Positions 16,309 to 26,314 of a stretch of DNA of 37,853 nt are shown here, in pieces. The number at the start of each line of letters is the position of its first letter. Position 1 is the first letter of the stretch. Origin of the DNA: Chloroflexota bacterium (lineage in GTDB: Bacteria; Chloroflexota; Anaerolineae; Anaerolineales; UBA11657). A program made the position numbers and the translations under genes. Location: contig QWRL01000004.1 of assembly GCA_003670425.1 (NCBI GenBank), positions 1 through 37,853 of the forward strand. Reading direction: 5' to 3'. Under the pieces are notes generated by a model, which ran no database searches, was not told the DNA's origin, and saw only the letters and a list, made by a program, of their open reading frames with translations.

Positions 16309-19305
16309 ATGTCATCCAGCCTGACTTTTCAAGAAGTGGTGATGGCGCTGGACCGCTTCTGGGCGCAGCGCGGCTGCCTCATTTGGCAGCCGTACAACCA
16401 TCAGGTGGGTGCCGGCACAATGAACCCGGCCACGGCGCTGCGCGTGCTGGGCCCCGAGCCGTGGAACGTGGCGTATGTGGAGCCATCCATCCGGCCCGAT
16501 GACGGGCGCTATGGCGAGAATCCCAACCGGCTGCAGCAGCACTTTCAATATCAAGTGATCCTTAAGCCGGATCCCGGCAATCCGCAAGAGCTGTATCTGG
16601 AGTCATTGCAAGCGCTGGGGTTGAACCTGGCCGCGCATGATGTGCGCTTTGTGGAGGACAACTGGGAGTCGCCGGCGCTGGGAGCGTGGGGCCTGGGCTG
16701 GGAGGTGTGGCTGGACGGGCAGGAGATCACGCAGTTCACTTACTTTCAGCAGGCCGGCGGGCTGGTGCTTGATCCGGTTGCAGTTGAGATTACTTACGGC
16801 TTGGAGCGCATTCTGATTGCGCTGCAGCGCGTGCGTGGTTTTCGCGAGATACGCTGGAATGCCGCCCTGAGCTATGCGGATGTAAACCTGCAATCCGAAC
16901 AGGAGTACAGCAAGTACTACTTTGAAGTGGCGGATGTTGAGCGCATGCGCGCACAGTTTGATTCTTATGAAAGCGAAGCCAAGGCGGTGCTGGCAGCCGG
17001 GCTGGTACTGCCGGCCTATGACAATGTGCTGCGCTGCTCGCATGCGTTCAATGTGCTGGATACGCGCGGCGCGGTGGGCGTCACCGAGCGCGCGCAGTTT
17101 TTTAAGCGCATGCGCAACCTGACGCGGCAGGTAGCGGAAGCGTGGCGCGCGCAGCGCGCAGAGCTGGGCCACCCGTTGCTGGTGGATGGCTCCGAGCCGG
17201 CAGCCCGGCCGGCCGCGCAGCTGCCGCTCGCAAAAGCGCCGGCCACCTTTTTGCTTGAGATTGGCACGGAGGAGCTGCCCGCTGCAGATGTGGACAGCGC
17301 GATCGCGCAGCTGCAATTGCTGCTGCCGCAACTGTTGCTGGCGGAACGGCTGGCGCATGGTGCGATTGTTGTGAACGGAACGCCGCGCCGCCTGGCGGTG
17401 AGCATTGCTGGGTTGCCGGCGCTGCAGCCGGATGCGGAGACGGTGGCGCGCGGGCCGGCGGTGAGCAATGCGTTTGATGCTGCGGGGCAGCCCACGCCGG
17501 CGGCGCAGGGTTTTGCGCGCGGCAAGGGCGTGGCGGTGGGTGCGCTGCAGCGGCGCAGCATGGACGGCGGCGAGTACGTGGTGGCGCTGGTGCGCGCCAC
17601 AGGCCAGCCGCTGGCTGTGGTGCTGGCAGAACTGGCGCCGCGCATCCTTGCAGCGCTTGAGTTTAAGAAGAGCATGCGCTGGCGGCCGGGGCGCACTGCG
17701 CCGGCGTTTTCCCGGCCGGTGCGCTGGCTTGCGGCAATGATTGATGCGCAGGCGCTGCCCTTTGAGTGGGGCGGCTTGCAAGCGGGCAGCACTTCGCGTG
17801 CGCTGCGCTCTGATGCGGCGCCGGGCGGTGAAGTGATTGAGATTGGCGCGGCCGACAGTTACAGCCAGAGCATGCGGGCGCACGGAATTATTCTTGAACA
17901 TGAAGCGCGCGCCCGCACAATCATGGAGCAGGCGCAGCAGCTGGCTGCAAAGGTGGACGGCACGATTGCGGCGGATGCCGGGCTGCTGGCCGAGGTTGCC
18001 AATCTGGTGGAGTGCCCGACCGCATTTTTGGGTTCGTTCGAGGAAGCGTATCTGGAGCTGCCGCAAGAAGTGCTGGTGTCTGTGATGAAGAAACATCAGC
18101 GCTACTTTCCGGTTTGGCGGGCGGGCCGGTTGCTGCCGTTTTTTGTGGGTGTGCGCAACGGAGATGCCACAAACCTGGCGCAGGTGGTGGAGGGCAACGA
18201 GCATGTGATTCGGGCGCGCTTTGCGGATGCCAGTTATTTTGTGCGCGATGATTTGCGCCACGACCTTGCCGGCTTTCGCAGCCGGCTTGCGCGGCTCACG
18301 TTTCATGAGCAGCTGGGCTCGATGCTGGACAAGAGCGCGCGCGTGGAAACAATTGTTGAGCGGCTGGCGCCGCTGCTGCAGCTCGTTAGTGAGCTGCCGG
18401 TTGCGCTGCGGGCTGCCCATCTTTGCAAGGCAGACCTGGCCAGCCGCATGGTGGTGGAGATGACGGCGCTGCAGGGCGTGATGGGGCGCGCGTACGCGTT
18501 GCGCGCGGGCGAGCCGCCCGCGGTGGCGCAGGCGATTGAGCAGCACTACTGGCCGCAGGCAGCTGGTGACCCACTGCCCGAATCAGCTGCGGCTGCAGCT
18601 GTGGCACTTGCAGACCGGCTGGATACGCTGTGCGGATTGTTTGCGCTCGGCCTGGTGCCCACCGGTTCGGCGGACCCGTTTGGCTTGCGGCGCGCTGCGC
18701 TGGGCGTGGTGCAGATTCTGCTGGGGCGCACGCAGGCACTGGATCTGCGCAGCGCGCTGACGGTTTGCGCCGCATGCCAGCCGCTGGCGGTTGGCGCTGC
18801 GGCGCAGCAGGACGCGCTGGCTTTCATTGCCGGCCGGTTGCGCGGCGTGCTGCTGGAAGCGGGCCACCGCCATGATGTGGTGGAGGCCGTGCTGGCAGCA
18901 AAGGCGCATGATCCTTACGCTGCGCAACAAGCGGCGGCACAGCTTTCTGCATGGCTGGTGCGCGCCGAGTGGGCGCCACTGCTGGAGGCGTTTGCGCGTT
19001 GTGCACGCATGACGCGAGAACTGGACGGCACAACGCCGGTGCTGCCGGCTGCGCTGCAGCACGCAGCCGAGCAGGATCTGTGGCGCGGCTTGCAGGCTGC
19101 GGAGGCCGCGTGTGCGCAGCACAGCAGCGTGGACGGGCTGCTGCGCGCGTTGCAGCCGCTGGCGCCATTGGTGGTGAAGTTTTTTGAGGATGTGCTCGTG
19201 ATGGATGAAGATGCGGCGGTTCGCAGCAACCGGCTGGGATTGCTGCAGCGTGTGGCAGCATTGGGCACCGGCATTGCAGATCTATCAAAGCTGGAGGGTT
19301 TTTAG
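16309..19305 (+). CDS. glyQS: Glycyl-tRNA synthetase, alpha and beta subunits fused in one polypeptide
   Basis: N-terminal alpha subunit ([72 protein letters not shown]...), then beta subunit from about residue 310 ([14 protein letters not shown]...[35 protein letters not shown]). Confidence 0.95.
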   Translation: MSSSLTFQEVVMALDRFWAQRGCLIWQPYNHQVGAGTMNPATALRVLGPEPWNVAYVEPSIRPDDGRYGENPNRLQQHFQYQVILKPDPGNPQELYLESLQALGLNLAAHDVRFVEDNWESPALGAWGLGWEVWLDGQEITQFTYFQQAGGLVLDPVAVEITYGLERILIALQRVRGFREIRWNAALSYADVNLQSEQEYSKYYFEVADVERMRAQFDSYESEAKAVLAAGLVLPAYDNVLRCSHAFNVLDTRGAVGVTERAQFFKRMRNLTRQVAEAWRAQRAELGHPLLVDGSEPAARPAAQLPLAKAPATFLLEIGTEELPAADVDSAIAQLQLLLPQLLLAERLAHGAIVVNGTPRRLAVSIAGLPALQPDAETVARGPAVSNAFDAAGQPTPAAQGFARGKGVAVGALQRRSMDGGEYVVALVRATGQPLAVVLAELAPRILAALEFKKSMRWRPGRTAPAFSRPVRWLAAMIDAQALPFEWGGLQAGSTSRALRSDAAPGGEVIEIGAADSYSQSMRAHGIILEHEARARTIMEQAQQLAAKVDGTIAADAGLLAEVANLVECPTAFLGSFEEAYLELPQEVLVSVMKKHQRYFPVWRAGRLLPFFVGVRNGDATNLAQVVEGNEHVIRARFADASYFVRDDLRHDLAGFRSRLARLTFHEQLGSMLDKSARVETIVERLAPLLQLVSELPVALRAAHLCKADLASRMVVEMTALQGVMGRAYALRAGEPPAVAQAIEQHYWPQAAGDPLPESAAAAAVALADRLDTLCGLFALGLVPTGSADPFGLRRAALGVVQILLGRTQALDLRSALTVCAACQPLAVGAAAQQDALAFIAGRLRGVLLEAGHRHDVVEAVLAAKAHDPYAAQQAAAQLSAWLVRAEWAPLLEAFARCARMTRELDGTTPVLPAALQHAAEQDLWRGLQAAEAACAQHSSVDGLLRALQPLAPLVVKFFEDVLVMDEDAAVRSNRLGLLQRVAALGTGIADLSKLEGF

Positions 19306-19410
19306 TGGCCGTTACTCCAGCGGCAAGCGGGCTTTGCAACCGGCCGGGCTGGGCCTTTGCATGCTGATTGAGTTCGGGTGCGCGGGCTGCGGCTGCGCTG
19401 CGCCAAACTA

Positions 19411-21321
19411 ATGTCAAATCTCAACGCCATCAGGGAGCGCATTGACATCGTCGAGCTGATTGGCGAGAGCGTTAAGCTGCGCCGCTCCGGGCGCGGCTAC
19501 AGCGGGTTTTGCCCATTCCACCCCAATGAGAAGACGCCGTCCTTTTATGTGTGGGCCGACACGCAGCGCTGGCGCTGCTTCGGCGCATGCAATACCGGCG
19601 GGGATGTCTTCGAGTTTGTTACGCGCCGCCAGGGCCTTTCTTTTTCTGAGGTGGTGCAGCAGCTTGCCAAGCGTGCGGGGGTGGAGCTGGCTCCGCCCAA
19701 CCCGCGCGCGGCCCAAGAGTCTGCAGTGCAAGACCGGCTGCGCACCGTATTGGCTGCCGCCGCCAACTTTTATCACAATGCGCTGCTGAACAGTGCGGCT
19801 GCGCGCAGCGTGCGCGAGTATTTGGAGGGGCGCGGCGTAACACCCGCCACCCAGCAGCGTTTTGTGCTGGGGTACGCGCCTGACAGCTGGGATGCCGGCC
19901 TGAAGTTTTTTCGCGAGAGCGGCTACGCAATCGAGGACCTTGCGGCAGCGGGTCTGGTCAACCAGACTGATGAAGGGCCGCCGCGCGACCGTTTTCGCAA
20001 CCGCCTCATGTTTCCCATTCGCGACCGCGACGGACGCACAGTTGGGTTTGGCGCACGGGCGCTGAACCCGGCGGACAACCCCAAGTACCTCAACTCGCCG
20101 CAGACGGAGCTGTTTACGAAAGGCGCATTGCTGTACGGTCTGGACTTTGCGCGCAAGGCTGTGCTGGAACAGCGCGAAGCAGTGCTGGTGGAAGGCTATA
20201 TGGATGTGATTGGCGCGCATCAGGCCGGATTTGTGAATGTGGTTTCGCCGATGGGAACGGCGCTCAGCGACCGCCAGCTGCAGTTGGTGCGCAGCGGCAA
20301 TCCGCGCATTGTGCTGGCGCTGGACGCAGACGCCGCCGGCGGGCAGGCCGTGCTGCGCAGCCTGAATGTGGCGCGCGAAGATGGCGACCGGGAGGAGACG
20401 CCGGCGTTTGATCCGCGCGGGCTGGTGCGCAACGAAGCGCGTTTGAAGCTGGATATCCGGGTTGCCGCGCTGCCGGCGGGCATGGACCCGGACGAGTTGA
20501 TTGCGAAAGACCCCGCTAACTGGCGCGCGATAGTTGCCAATGCGCAGCCGGTTGTCGATTTTGTGATGAGCACACTTGCCGCCGGACGCGACCTGAAGAG
20601 TGCCAAGGTAAAAGCCGAGTTGAGTGATGCACTGCTGCCCATCATCCAGGATGTGAGCCATCCAACAGAGCGTGGCGCCTATATCCAAAAACTGGCGCGC
20701 TTGCTGCAAGTAGATGAGCGCACTTTGGTGCAGGCTGCCAGCCCGCGCCAGCTGCGGCCGCGTCCGTCCACACCCGCCACAGCGCCAGCGGCTGAGTCTG
20801 CCACCAGCAGCCTGAACGCACTTGAGACCCACTGCCTGGCTGCACTGGTGAATGCGCCCGCGTTGCTGGCGCTTGTCAACCGCCAGCTGCGCGAGCTGGA
20901 GCTGCAACTGCCGGTGCTGGGGCGCAATGACTTTGCCGAGACGCAGTACAGTCTGGTCTTTGGGCAGTTGAGTGCCGCGCTGGAGCAGCTCGATCAAGAG
21001 CCACTGGATTATTTGAATGCACAGATTGAACCCGCACTTGCCGAAACATTGCAGGCCTTGCTGGAGCACGGCCGGAAAATGGCGTCACCCGAAGAGCGCG
21101 TGCAGCGCGACTTGGTGGATTCGGCGGTGCGCCTGCGCCAGCGCACCATCCGGCAGCGCCTGACGGAGCTGCAGTTTATTGCAGAGCAGGATGGCGCTGC
21201 GCCGGATGTTGGCGCACAGAACCCGGAACATGATGCGGGCGCGCTCACTGGCGGACTGCAGCGCATCCAAAGATATCTGGCGCCGGTTTCGCGGCGCGAC
21301 AAAATTTCCGGTGCGCTGTAG
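19411..21321 (+). CDS. dnaG: DNA primase
   Basis: CHC2 zinc finger CPFHPNEKTPSFYVWADTQRWRCFGACNTGGDVFEFV; Toprim VLVEGYMDVIGAHQAGFVNVVSPMGTALS, LALDADAAG. Confidence 0.94.
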   Translation: MSNLNAIRERIDIVELIGESVKLRRSGRGYSGFCPFHPNEKTPSFYVWADTQRWRCFGACNTGGDVFEFVTRRQGLSFSEVVQQLAKRAGVELAPPNPRAAQESAVQDRLRTVLAAAANFYHNALLNSAAARSVREYLEGRGVTPATQQRFVLGYAPDSWDAGLKFFRESGYAIEDLAAAGLVNQTDEGPPRDRFRNRLMFPIRDRDGRTVGFGARALNPADNPKYLNSPQTELFTKGALLYGLDFARKAVLEQREAVLVEGYMDVIGAHQAGFVNVVSPMGTALSDRQLQLVRSGNPRIVLALDADAAGGQAVLRSLNVAREDGDREETPAFDPRGLVRNEARLKLDIRVAALPAGMDPDELIAKDPANWRAIVANAQPVVDFVMSTLAAGRDLKSAKVKAELSDALLPIIQDVSHPTERGAYIQKLARLLQVDERTLVQAASPRQLRPRPSTPATAPAAESATSSLNALETHCLAALVNAPALLALVNRQLRELELQLPVLGRNDFAETQYSLVFGQLSAALEQLDQEPLDYLNAQIEPALAETLQALLEHGRKMASPEERVQRDLVDSAVRLRQRTIRQRLTELQFIAEQDGAAPDVGAQNPEHDAGALTGGLQRIQRYLAPVSRRDKISGAL

Positions 21322-21336
21322 ACTTTGTTTCTGCAC

Positions 21337-22983
21337 ATGAAACCCAAAAAGTCCGCCCCGAAACCCAAGCCAAAGCGCCCGGCGCAGGCGGCTGCAATTG
21401 CGGCTGCCGGCGCGGCTCCAAGCGCAGCCACAGACGCAGCGGATGCGGCGCATTTGTGGCTGCGCCGCGCCAGCGCCGGGTTGGGCGCAGGCAACCTGAA
21501 TGCCGCGGCCGATGACTTGCTGGAGGCGGACGACGACATTGAAACTGATGATGAACCGGACGGCGCAGGCAGCGAGGCAGAAGAAGAAGCTGCCGTGCGC
21601 GAGGCCGCATTGGCTGCTGCCGACGACCCGGTGCGCATGTACCTGCGCGAGATCGGCCGCGGTGATTTGCTGACGGGCGAGCAAGAGTTGTGGCTCGCGC
21701 TGCAAGTGTCTGCGGAACACTGGTTCGCCAAGATCAAAGCGGAGGGAGTTGATGGGCGCGGGCCGGCAGCCAGCGACAAGGTGCTGCTGCTGCGGCTGTG
21801 GGCTTCCATTACTGCGCAGTGGAACGAGCTTGCAGCAGAACGCAAGCGCGCACAGGGGCCGCCATTAAGGATTGCGGATGTGCTGGCCGAGGCCACAAGC
21901 TTGCGCAGCGGGCCGCGCTTGCCCGAGCGTTCGATGGTGCGTGCGTGGCTGCACAACGGCCGCTGGGGATCGGACCCGGCTTGGGACGCAGTCGCTAAAA
22001 GTTTGCTGTATGTTTTGCGCGGGCTGTATTTGCTGCCGCTGAATGTGCGCGTGGAGCTGGCCAGCAAGCTCAAGCGCGCGAGCAAACTGCCGACGGCTGA
22101 GGTGCTGGCGGCAATGCTGCCCACACGCGGCGTTGTGCTTTGGGATACAGCTGAGGTGCAGCGCCGCTCTGAACAGGCCACAGACACGATGGTGCGCAGC
22201 AACCTGCGGCTGGTTGTCAGCGTGGCCAAGCGCTATTTCGCCAGCGGCATCTCGATGCTTGACCTGATTCAAGAGGGCAACATTGGCTTGATGAAAGGCG
22301 TGAAGAAGTATGATCCGGCCCGTGGCTTCCGGCTCAGCACTTATGCCACGTGGTGGATCCGGCAGTCCATCACGCGCTCCATTGCGGATCAAGCGCGCAC
22401 CATCCGCATCCCCGTGCACATGACCGAGGCCATCAACCGCATCAACCGCGCGCGCCGCGCCCTAACGCAGCAACTGGGCCGCGATCCGCGCAATGAAGAG
22501 CTGGCACTGGATATCGAGGAGTTCACGCCCGCCGAAAAAGACGCGGTGCGCGATGCGTGGGCGCACAAAGGCATCATGGAGCCGGGCTTGATGCACAAAC
22601 TGGATTTGGCTGCCCGCAAGATTTCCAAAACAATCCAGCTCACCGAAGAGACGTTGTCGCTTGACACGCCCACAGGCGATAAAGACGCCGGCGGCGAATT
22701 TGGGGATACTCTGGCCGATGAACGCGTGCCCACTGTAAACGACCAGGCAGTTGAAAGCAACATGCGCGATGCGATGCGCCAGAGCCTGGGCGCGCTGCTG
22801 GATAGCGAGCGCAAAGTGATAGACATGCGCTACGGCCTCACGGATGGCAAAGCCCGCACCCTTGAAGACGTTGGCGCCACACTGGGCCTTACCCGTGAGC
22901 GCGTGCGCCAAATTGAAGCCAAAGCACTGCGCAAGCTGCGCAACCCAAGCCGCAGCGGAGGGTTGCGCGAGCACCTCACATAA
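21337..22983 (+). CDS. rpoD: RNA polymerase primary sigma factor (sigma70/RpoD)
   Basis: Region 1.2 DPVRMYLREIGRGDLLTGEQE; region 2 NLRLVVSVAKRYFASGISMLDLIQEGNIGLMKGVKKYDPARGFRLSTYATWWIRQSITRSI; region 4 LEDVGATLGLTRERVRQIEAKALRKLR. Confidence 0.95.
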   Translation: MKPKKSAPKPKPKRPAQAAAIAAAGAAPSAATDAADAAHLWLRRASAGLGAGNLNAAADDLLEADDDIETDDEPDGAGSEAEEEAAVREAALAAADDPVRMYLREIGRGDLLTGEQELWLALQVSAEHWFAKIKAEGVDGRGPAASDKVLLLRLWASITAQWNELAAERKRAQGPPLRIADVLAEATSLRSGPRLPERSMVRAWLHNGRWGSDPAWDAVAKSLLYVLRGLYLLPLNVRVELASKLKRASKLPTAEVLAAMLPTRGVVLWDTAEVQRRSEQATDTMVRSNLRLVVSVAKRYFASGISMLDLIQEGNIGLMKGVKKYDPARGFRLSTYATWWIRQSITRSIADQARTIRIPVHMTEAINRINRARRALTQQLGRDPRNEELALDIEEFTPAEKDAVRDAWAHKGIMEPGLMHKLDLAARKISKTIQLTEETLSLDTPTGDKDAGGEFGDTLADERVPTVNDQAVESNMRDAMRQSLGALLDSERKVIDMRYGLTDGKARTLEDVGATLGLTRERVRQIEAKALRKLRNPSRSGGLREHLT

Positions 22984-23010
22984 GCTGGAAAGCGGGCAAT
23001 CCGCCCGCAA

Positions 23011-23043
23011 TTGGCAGCAGATTTGTAGTTTGTGATAAACTAC
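23011..23043 (+). promoter_or_regulatory. Candidate nuo operon promoter (TTGGCA-17-GATAAA) with an overlapping perfect palindrome GTAGTTT-GTGAT-AAACTAC
   Basis: -35 TTGGCA at 23011-23016, -10 GATAAA at 23034-23039, inverted repeat 23025-23043. Confidence 0.55.
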
Positions 23044-23094
23044 ACACACGTCCGCGCGCCCCAATCCCAAGCGTTTTTACCCCGGCTAAATCTC

Positions 23095-23466
23095 ATGCCA
23101 GTCCAGCAGCTTATCCAAGATTACTTGCCAGTTGGTATTTATTTTGCGGTTTCCGTTGGATTAGCGGGCCTGATTGCATTTTTGGGGCACATGCTTGGCC
23201 CGCGCCACGATACGCCGGAGAAACTCATGCCATACGAGTCCGGCATGACCCCGATTGGCGCGGCTGTGCGCCGGGTGCCGGTGCGCTATTACCTTGTGGC
23301 GGTGCTCTTCATTTTGTTTGATATTGAGGTGGTGTTCTTTCTGCCATGGGCGGTGGTGCTGCGCAAACTGGGCATGTTTGGGCTGCTTGAGATGCTGGTG
23401 TTTGTGGCGATATTGCTGGTGGGCTATGTGTACGTATGGAAGCGCGGTGCGCTGGAGTGGGAATAA
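23095..23466 (+). CDS. nuoA: NADH-quinone oxidoreductase subunit A
   Basis: MPYESGM, VRYYLVAVLFILFDIEVVFFLPWA. Confidence 0.95.
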   Translation: MPVQQLIQDYLPVGIYFAVSVGLAGLIAFLGHMLGPRHDTPEKLMPYESGMTPIGAAVRRVPVRYYLVAVLFILFDIEVVFFLPWAVVLRKLGMFGLLEMLVFVAILLVGYVYVWKRGALEWE

Positions 23467-23497
23467 AGTTTTTGCTGGAACCTGGAGCGTAATATAA

Positions 23498-23980
23498 ATG
23501 GGCGCTGAACAAAAGCTGGGCAACATGGGTGTGGTCACTACTTCACTGGAGACAGTGGTGAACTGGGGCCGCGCTGGCGCTATCTGGCCCATGTTATTCG
23601 GGCTGGCGTGTTGTGCAATGGAGATGATTGCGACGCAAGCCGGCACGTACGATGCCTCGCGCTTTGGCATGGAGCTGATGCGCGCCTCGCCGCGCCAGGC
23701 GGACTTGATGATTGTGGCCGGGCGCGTGACGCGCAAGATGGCACCGGTGCTGCGCCGGTTGTACGATCAAATGCCGGATCCCAAGTGGGTGATCAGCATG
23801 GGCGACTGCGCGTCCTGCAGCGGCGTGTTTAACAATTACGCATTGGTGCAGGGCGTGGACGAGGTGGTGCCTGTGGATGTTTACATTGCCGGCTGCCCGC
23901 CGCGGCCAGAGGCGCTGATTGACGGCTTCCTAAAACTGCACGAGAAAGTGCGCGGCGAGAAGCTGGCGCGCTGGGCTTAA
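23498..23980 (+). CDS. nuoB: NADH-quinone oxidoreductase subunit B
   Basis: [59 protein letters not shown]. Confidence 0.96.
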   Translation: MGAEQKLGNMGVVTTSLETVVNWGRAGAIWPMLFGLACCAMEMIATQAGTYDASRFGMELMRASPRQADLMIVAGRVTRKMAPVLRRLYDQMPDPKWVISMGDCASCSGVFNNYALVQGVDEVVPVDVYIAGCPPRPEALIDGFLKLHEKVRGEKLARWA

Positions 23981-23995
23981 GTTCAGGGTTTAACT

Positions 23996-24517
23996 GTGAG
24001 CCATTTAGAACGGACTGTTAGCGCGCTGCAAGTGCGCTTTCCACATGGCGTGCTGGCTGCGGTTGAATTTCGCGGGGACCTTACGCTCCAGATTGACAGC
24101 GCCAGCCTGCTGGCAGTCTGCCAATACCTGCGCGATGAGCCGACACTCGCCTACAACGTGCTGGTTGACATTGGCGCTGTGGATTATTCGCCGCAGGAGC
24201 CGCGCTTCGCACTCTTCTATATTGTATGTGCGCTGGTGCACAACACGCGCTTGCGCTTGAAGGTATTGCTGCCCGGCACCGAGCCGGTTGCGCCAAGCAT
24301 TACCGGCATCTGGCCGTCGGCCAACTGGCCCGAGCGCGAGGCCTTTGACATGATGGGCATTGGCTTTGACGGCCACCCGGATTTGCGCCGCATCTTGATG
24401 CCGGCGGACTGGGAGGGGCACCCGCACCGCAAGGACTATCCGCTGGGCTACGAAGAAGTGCAGTTCACATTTAACAAGCGCGAAATTGACGCGCGCAAAA
24501 AATATGCGACCAGTTAG
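23996..24517 (+). CDS. nuoC: NADH-quinone oxidoreductase subunit C
   Basis: GIWPSANWPEREAFDMMGIGFDGHPDLRRILMPADWEGHPHRKDYPL. GTG start. Confidence 0.95.
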   Translation: MSHLERTVSALQVRFPHGVLAAVEFRGDLTLQIDSASLLAVCQYLRDEPTLAYNVLVDIGAVDYSPQEPRFALFYIVCALVHNTRLRLKVLLPGTEPVAPSITGIWPSANWPEREAFDMMGIGFDGHPDLRRILMPADWEGHPHRKDYPLGYEEVQFTFNKREIDARKKYATS

Positions 24518-24535
24518 CCGCACGGCAGCAACCAA

Positions 24536-25771
24536 ATGAGCCAGGTTCGCGAACTTGAAACCACGGTGGAAGAGCTGAAGCATCTCTTCAGCCCGCGCGC
24601 AGCCACCGGCGAGACCATGCTGCTAAATCTTGGGCCGCAGCATCCCAGCACGCATGGCGTGCTGCGCCTGTTGCTGGAGCTGGACGGCGAAGAGGTGGTG
24701 TCTTGCATTCCGGATGTGGGCTTCCTGCACACCGGCATTGAGAAGAACATGGAGGCCAAGACCTTCCTAAAGGCGCTGGTGATGACGGACCGCATGGACT
24801 ACCTCAACAACATGGGCAACAACCTGACGTATTGCCTGGCGATTGAGAAGCTGTGCGCAATTGAAGTGCCGGAGCGCGCGCAGGTGCTGCGTGTAATCTG
24901 CGCGGAGTTGCAGCGCATTGCCTCGCATCTGGTTTGGCTGGGCACCTCCGCGATTGACCTGAATGCCAGCAGCATCCTCATCTACTGCTTCCGCGATCGC
25001 GAGCGCATCATGGACTTGTTTGAGTTGATCGGCGGACAGCGCATGATGACGTCCTATATTCGCCCGGGTGGCGTGTGGCGCGATGTGCCTGCCGAGTTTC
25101 CCGAAGCGGTCGAGTCGTTCCTGGACTACCTTCCCAAAAAGCTGGATGACTACGAGCGCCTGCTGGACAAGAATCCGATTTATCTGGCGCGCACAATTGA
25201 CATTGGAATTGTGGATGGCGATGAGGCGCTGGCGTGGGGCATGACGGGCCCGGCGCTGCGCGGCTCGGGGGTGAACTTTGATGTGCGCCGCGCAATGCCA
25301 TATTCCGGCTACGAAAACTTTGAGTTTGATGTGCCGCTGGAGACCGGCTGCGATGTTTACGCGCGCTATCGCGTGCGCATGCGCGAGTTTCGCGAATCGA
25401 TCAAGATCATCCGGCAAGGACTGCGCCTGCTCAAGCCCGGTCCCTTCATTACATCTGACCGCAAGTTTGCGCCGCCGCCGCGCGCCGAGCTGGGCCGCAG
25501 TATGGAAGCGGTGATTCATCATTTCAAATACTGGACGGATGGCTTTCCTGCGCCGGACGGCGAAGTTTATGTGGCCACCGAGTCGCCGCGTGGCGAGCTG
25601 GGCTGCCTGCTGGCGGGCGATGGCGGACCGAATCCGCGCCGCGTGCATTTCCGCACGCCTTCGTTCAATACGCTGCAGGTGCTTTCTTGGCTGGGCAAAG
25701 GTTACTTGGTAGCTGACCTTGTTGCAATTATTGGCTCGATTGATATTGTGCTGGGCGATGTTGACCGCTAA
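24536..25771 (+). CDS. nuoD: NADH-quinone oxidoreductase subunit D
   Basis: LNLGPQHPSTHGVLRLLLELDGE, DVGFLHTGIEKNME, SIDIVLGDVDR C-terminus. Confidence 0.96.
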   Translation: MSQVRELETTVEELKHLFSPRAATGETMLLNLGPQHPSTHGVLRLLLELDGEEVVSCIPDVGFLHTGIEKNMEAKTFLKALVMTDRMDYLNNMGNNLTYCLAIEKLCAIEVPERAQVLRVICAELQRIASHLVWLGTSAIDLNASSILIYCFRDRERIMDLFELIGGQRMMTSYIRPGGVWRDVPAEFPEAVESFLDYLPKKLDDYERLLDKNPIYLARTIDIGIVDGDEALAWGMTGPALRGSGVNFDVRRAMPYSGYENFEFDVPLETGCDVYARYRVRMREFRESIKIIRQGLRLLKPGPFITSDRKFAPPPRAELGRSMEAVIHHFKYWTDGFPAPDGEVYVATESPRGELGCLLAGDGGPNPRRVHFRTPSFNTLQVLSWLGKGYLVADLVAIIGSIDIVLGDVDR

Positions 25772-25805
25772 CAGCGCCACTTGAATTGAAAAGCGTATAG
25801 CGAAT

Positions 25806-26300
25806 ATGATGAGCCTGCAGCAAAAATACCCGGACGAAGTGGCGGCGATCCTGGCGCGCTACCCCGCTGACAACAAGCGCTCGGCGGTAATGCCGCTGCT
25901 GTACCTGGCGCAGCGCGCAGAAAATTATGTGCCGGCGGCTGCGCTGGATGAAGTGGCCGCGTTGTGCGAAATTGCGCCGACGCAGGTGGCCTCGATTGTG
26001 GGTTTTTACACGCTGTATTACGACAAGCCGGGCGGCCGGCACCGCATTCAAGTTTGCACAGACTTGCCGTGTGCCTTGCGCGGAGCTGACGATTTCGCTG
26101 CCAAACTGTGCGCGCATTTGGGCGTGGAGATGGGCGCCACCACCGCAGATGGCAAGGTGACAGTGGAGGCAGTGATGTGCCTCGCTGCCTGTGACCGCGC
26201 GCCAATGTTTCAGGTGCAGAACGGCGCTGGGCTTACGTTTCACGAAAACCAAACGCTGGAGAGCGTGAAGGCCCTAGTGGCCAAATTACAAGCGGAATAG
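25806..26300 (+). CDS. nuoE: NADH-quinone oxidoreductase subunit E (2Fe-2S)
   Basis: VCTDLPCALRGAD and VMCLAACDRAPMFQV cysteine motifs. Confidence 0.94.
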   Translation: MMSLQQKYPDEVAAILARYPADNKRSAVMPLLYLAQRAENYVPAAALDEVAALCEIAPTQVASIVGFYTLYYDKPGGRHRIQVCTDLPCALRGADDFAAKLCAHLGVEMGATTADGKVTVEAVMCLAACDRAPMFQVQNGAGLTFHENQTLESVKALVAKLQAE

Positions 26301-26314
26301 AAGGAGCATATACA

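Noticed and set aside
16603-18546. 647-aa antisense ORF opposite glyQS, and other long antisense ORFs (e.g. 4754-6220, 9886-11271, 12069-13430, 19414-21069)
   Set aside because: They lie wholly opposite well-supported genes, have low-complexity Arg/His/Ala-rich compositions and no recognisable domains. Long antisense frames are expected in GC-rich DNA with strong third-position bias.
19546-19620. Variant DnaG zinc finger CFGACNTGGD (C-x3-C instead of C-x2-C)
   Set aside because: Probably a lineage-typical form of the CHC2 motif as I recall; not treated as a discovery without an alignment.
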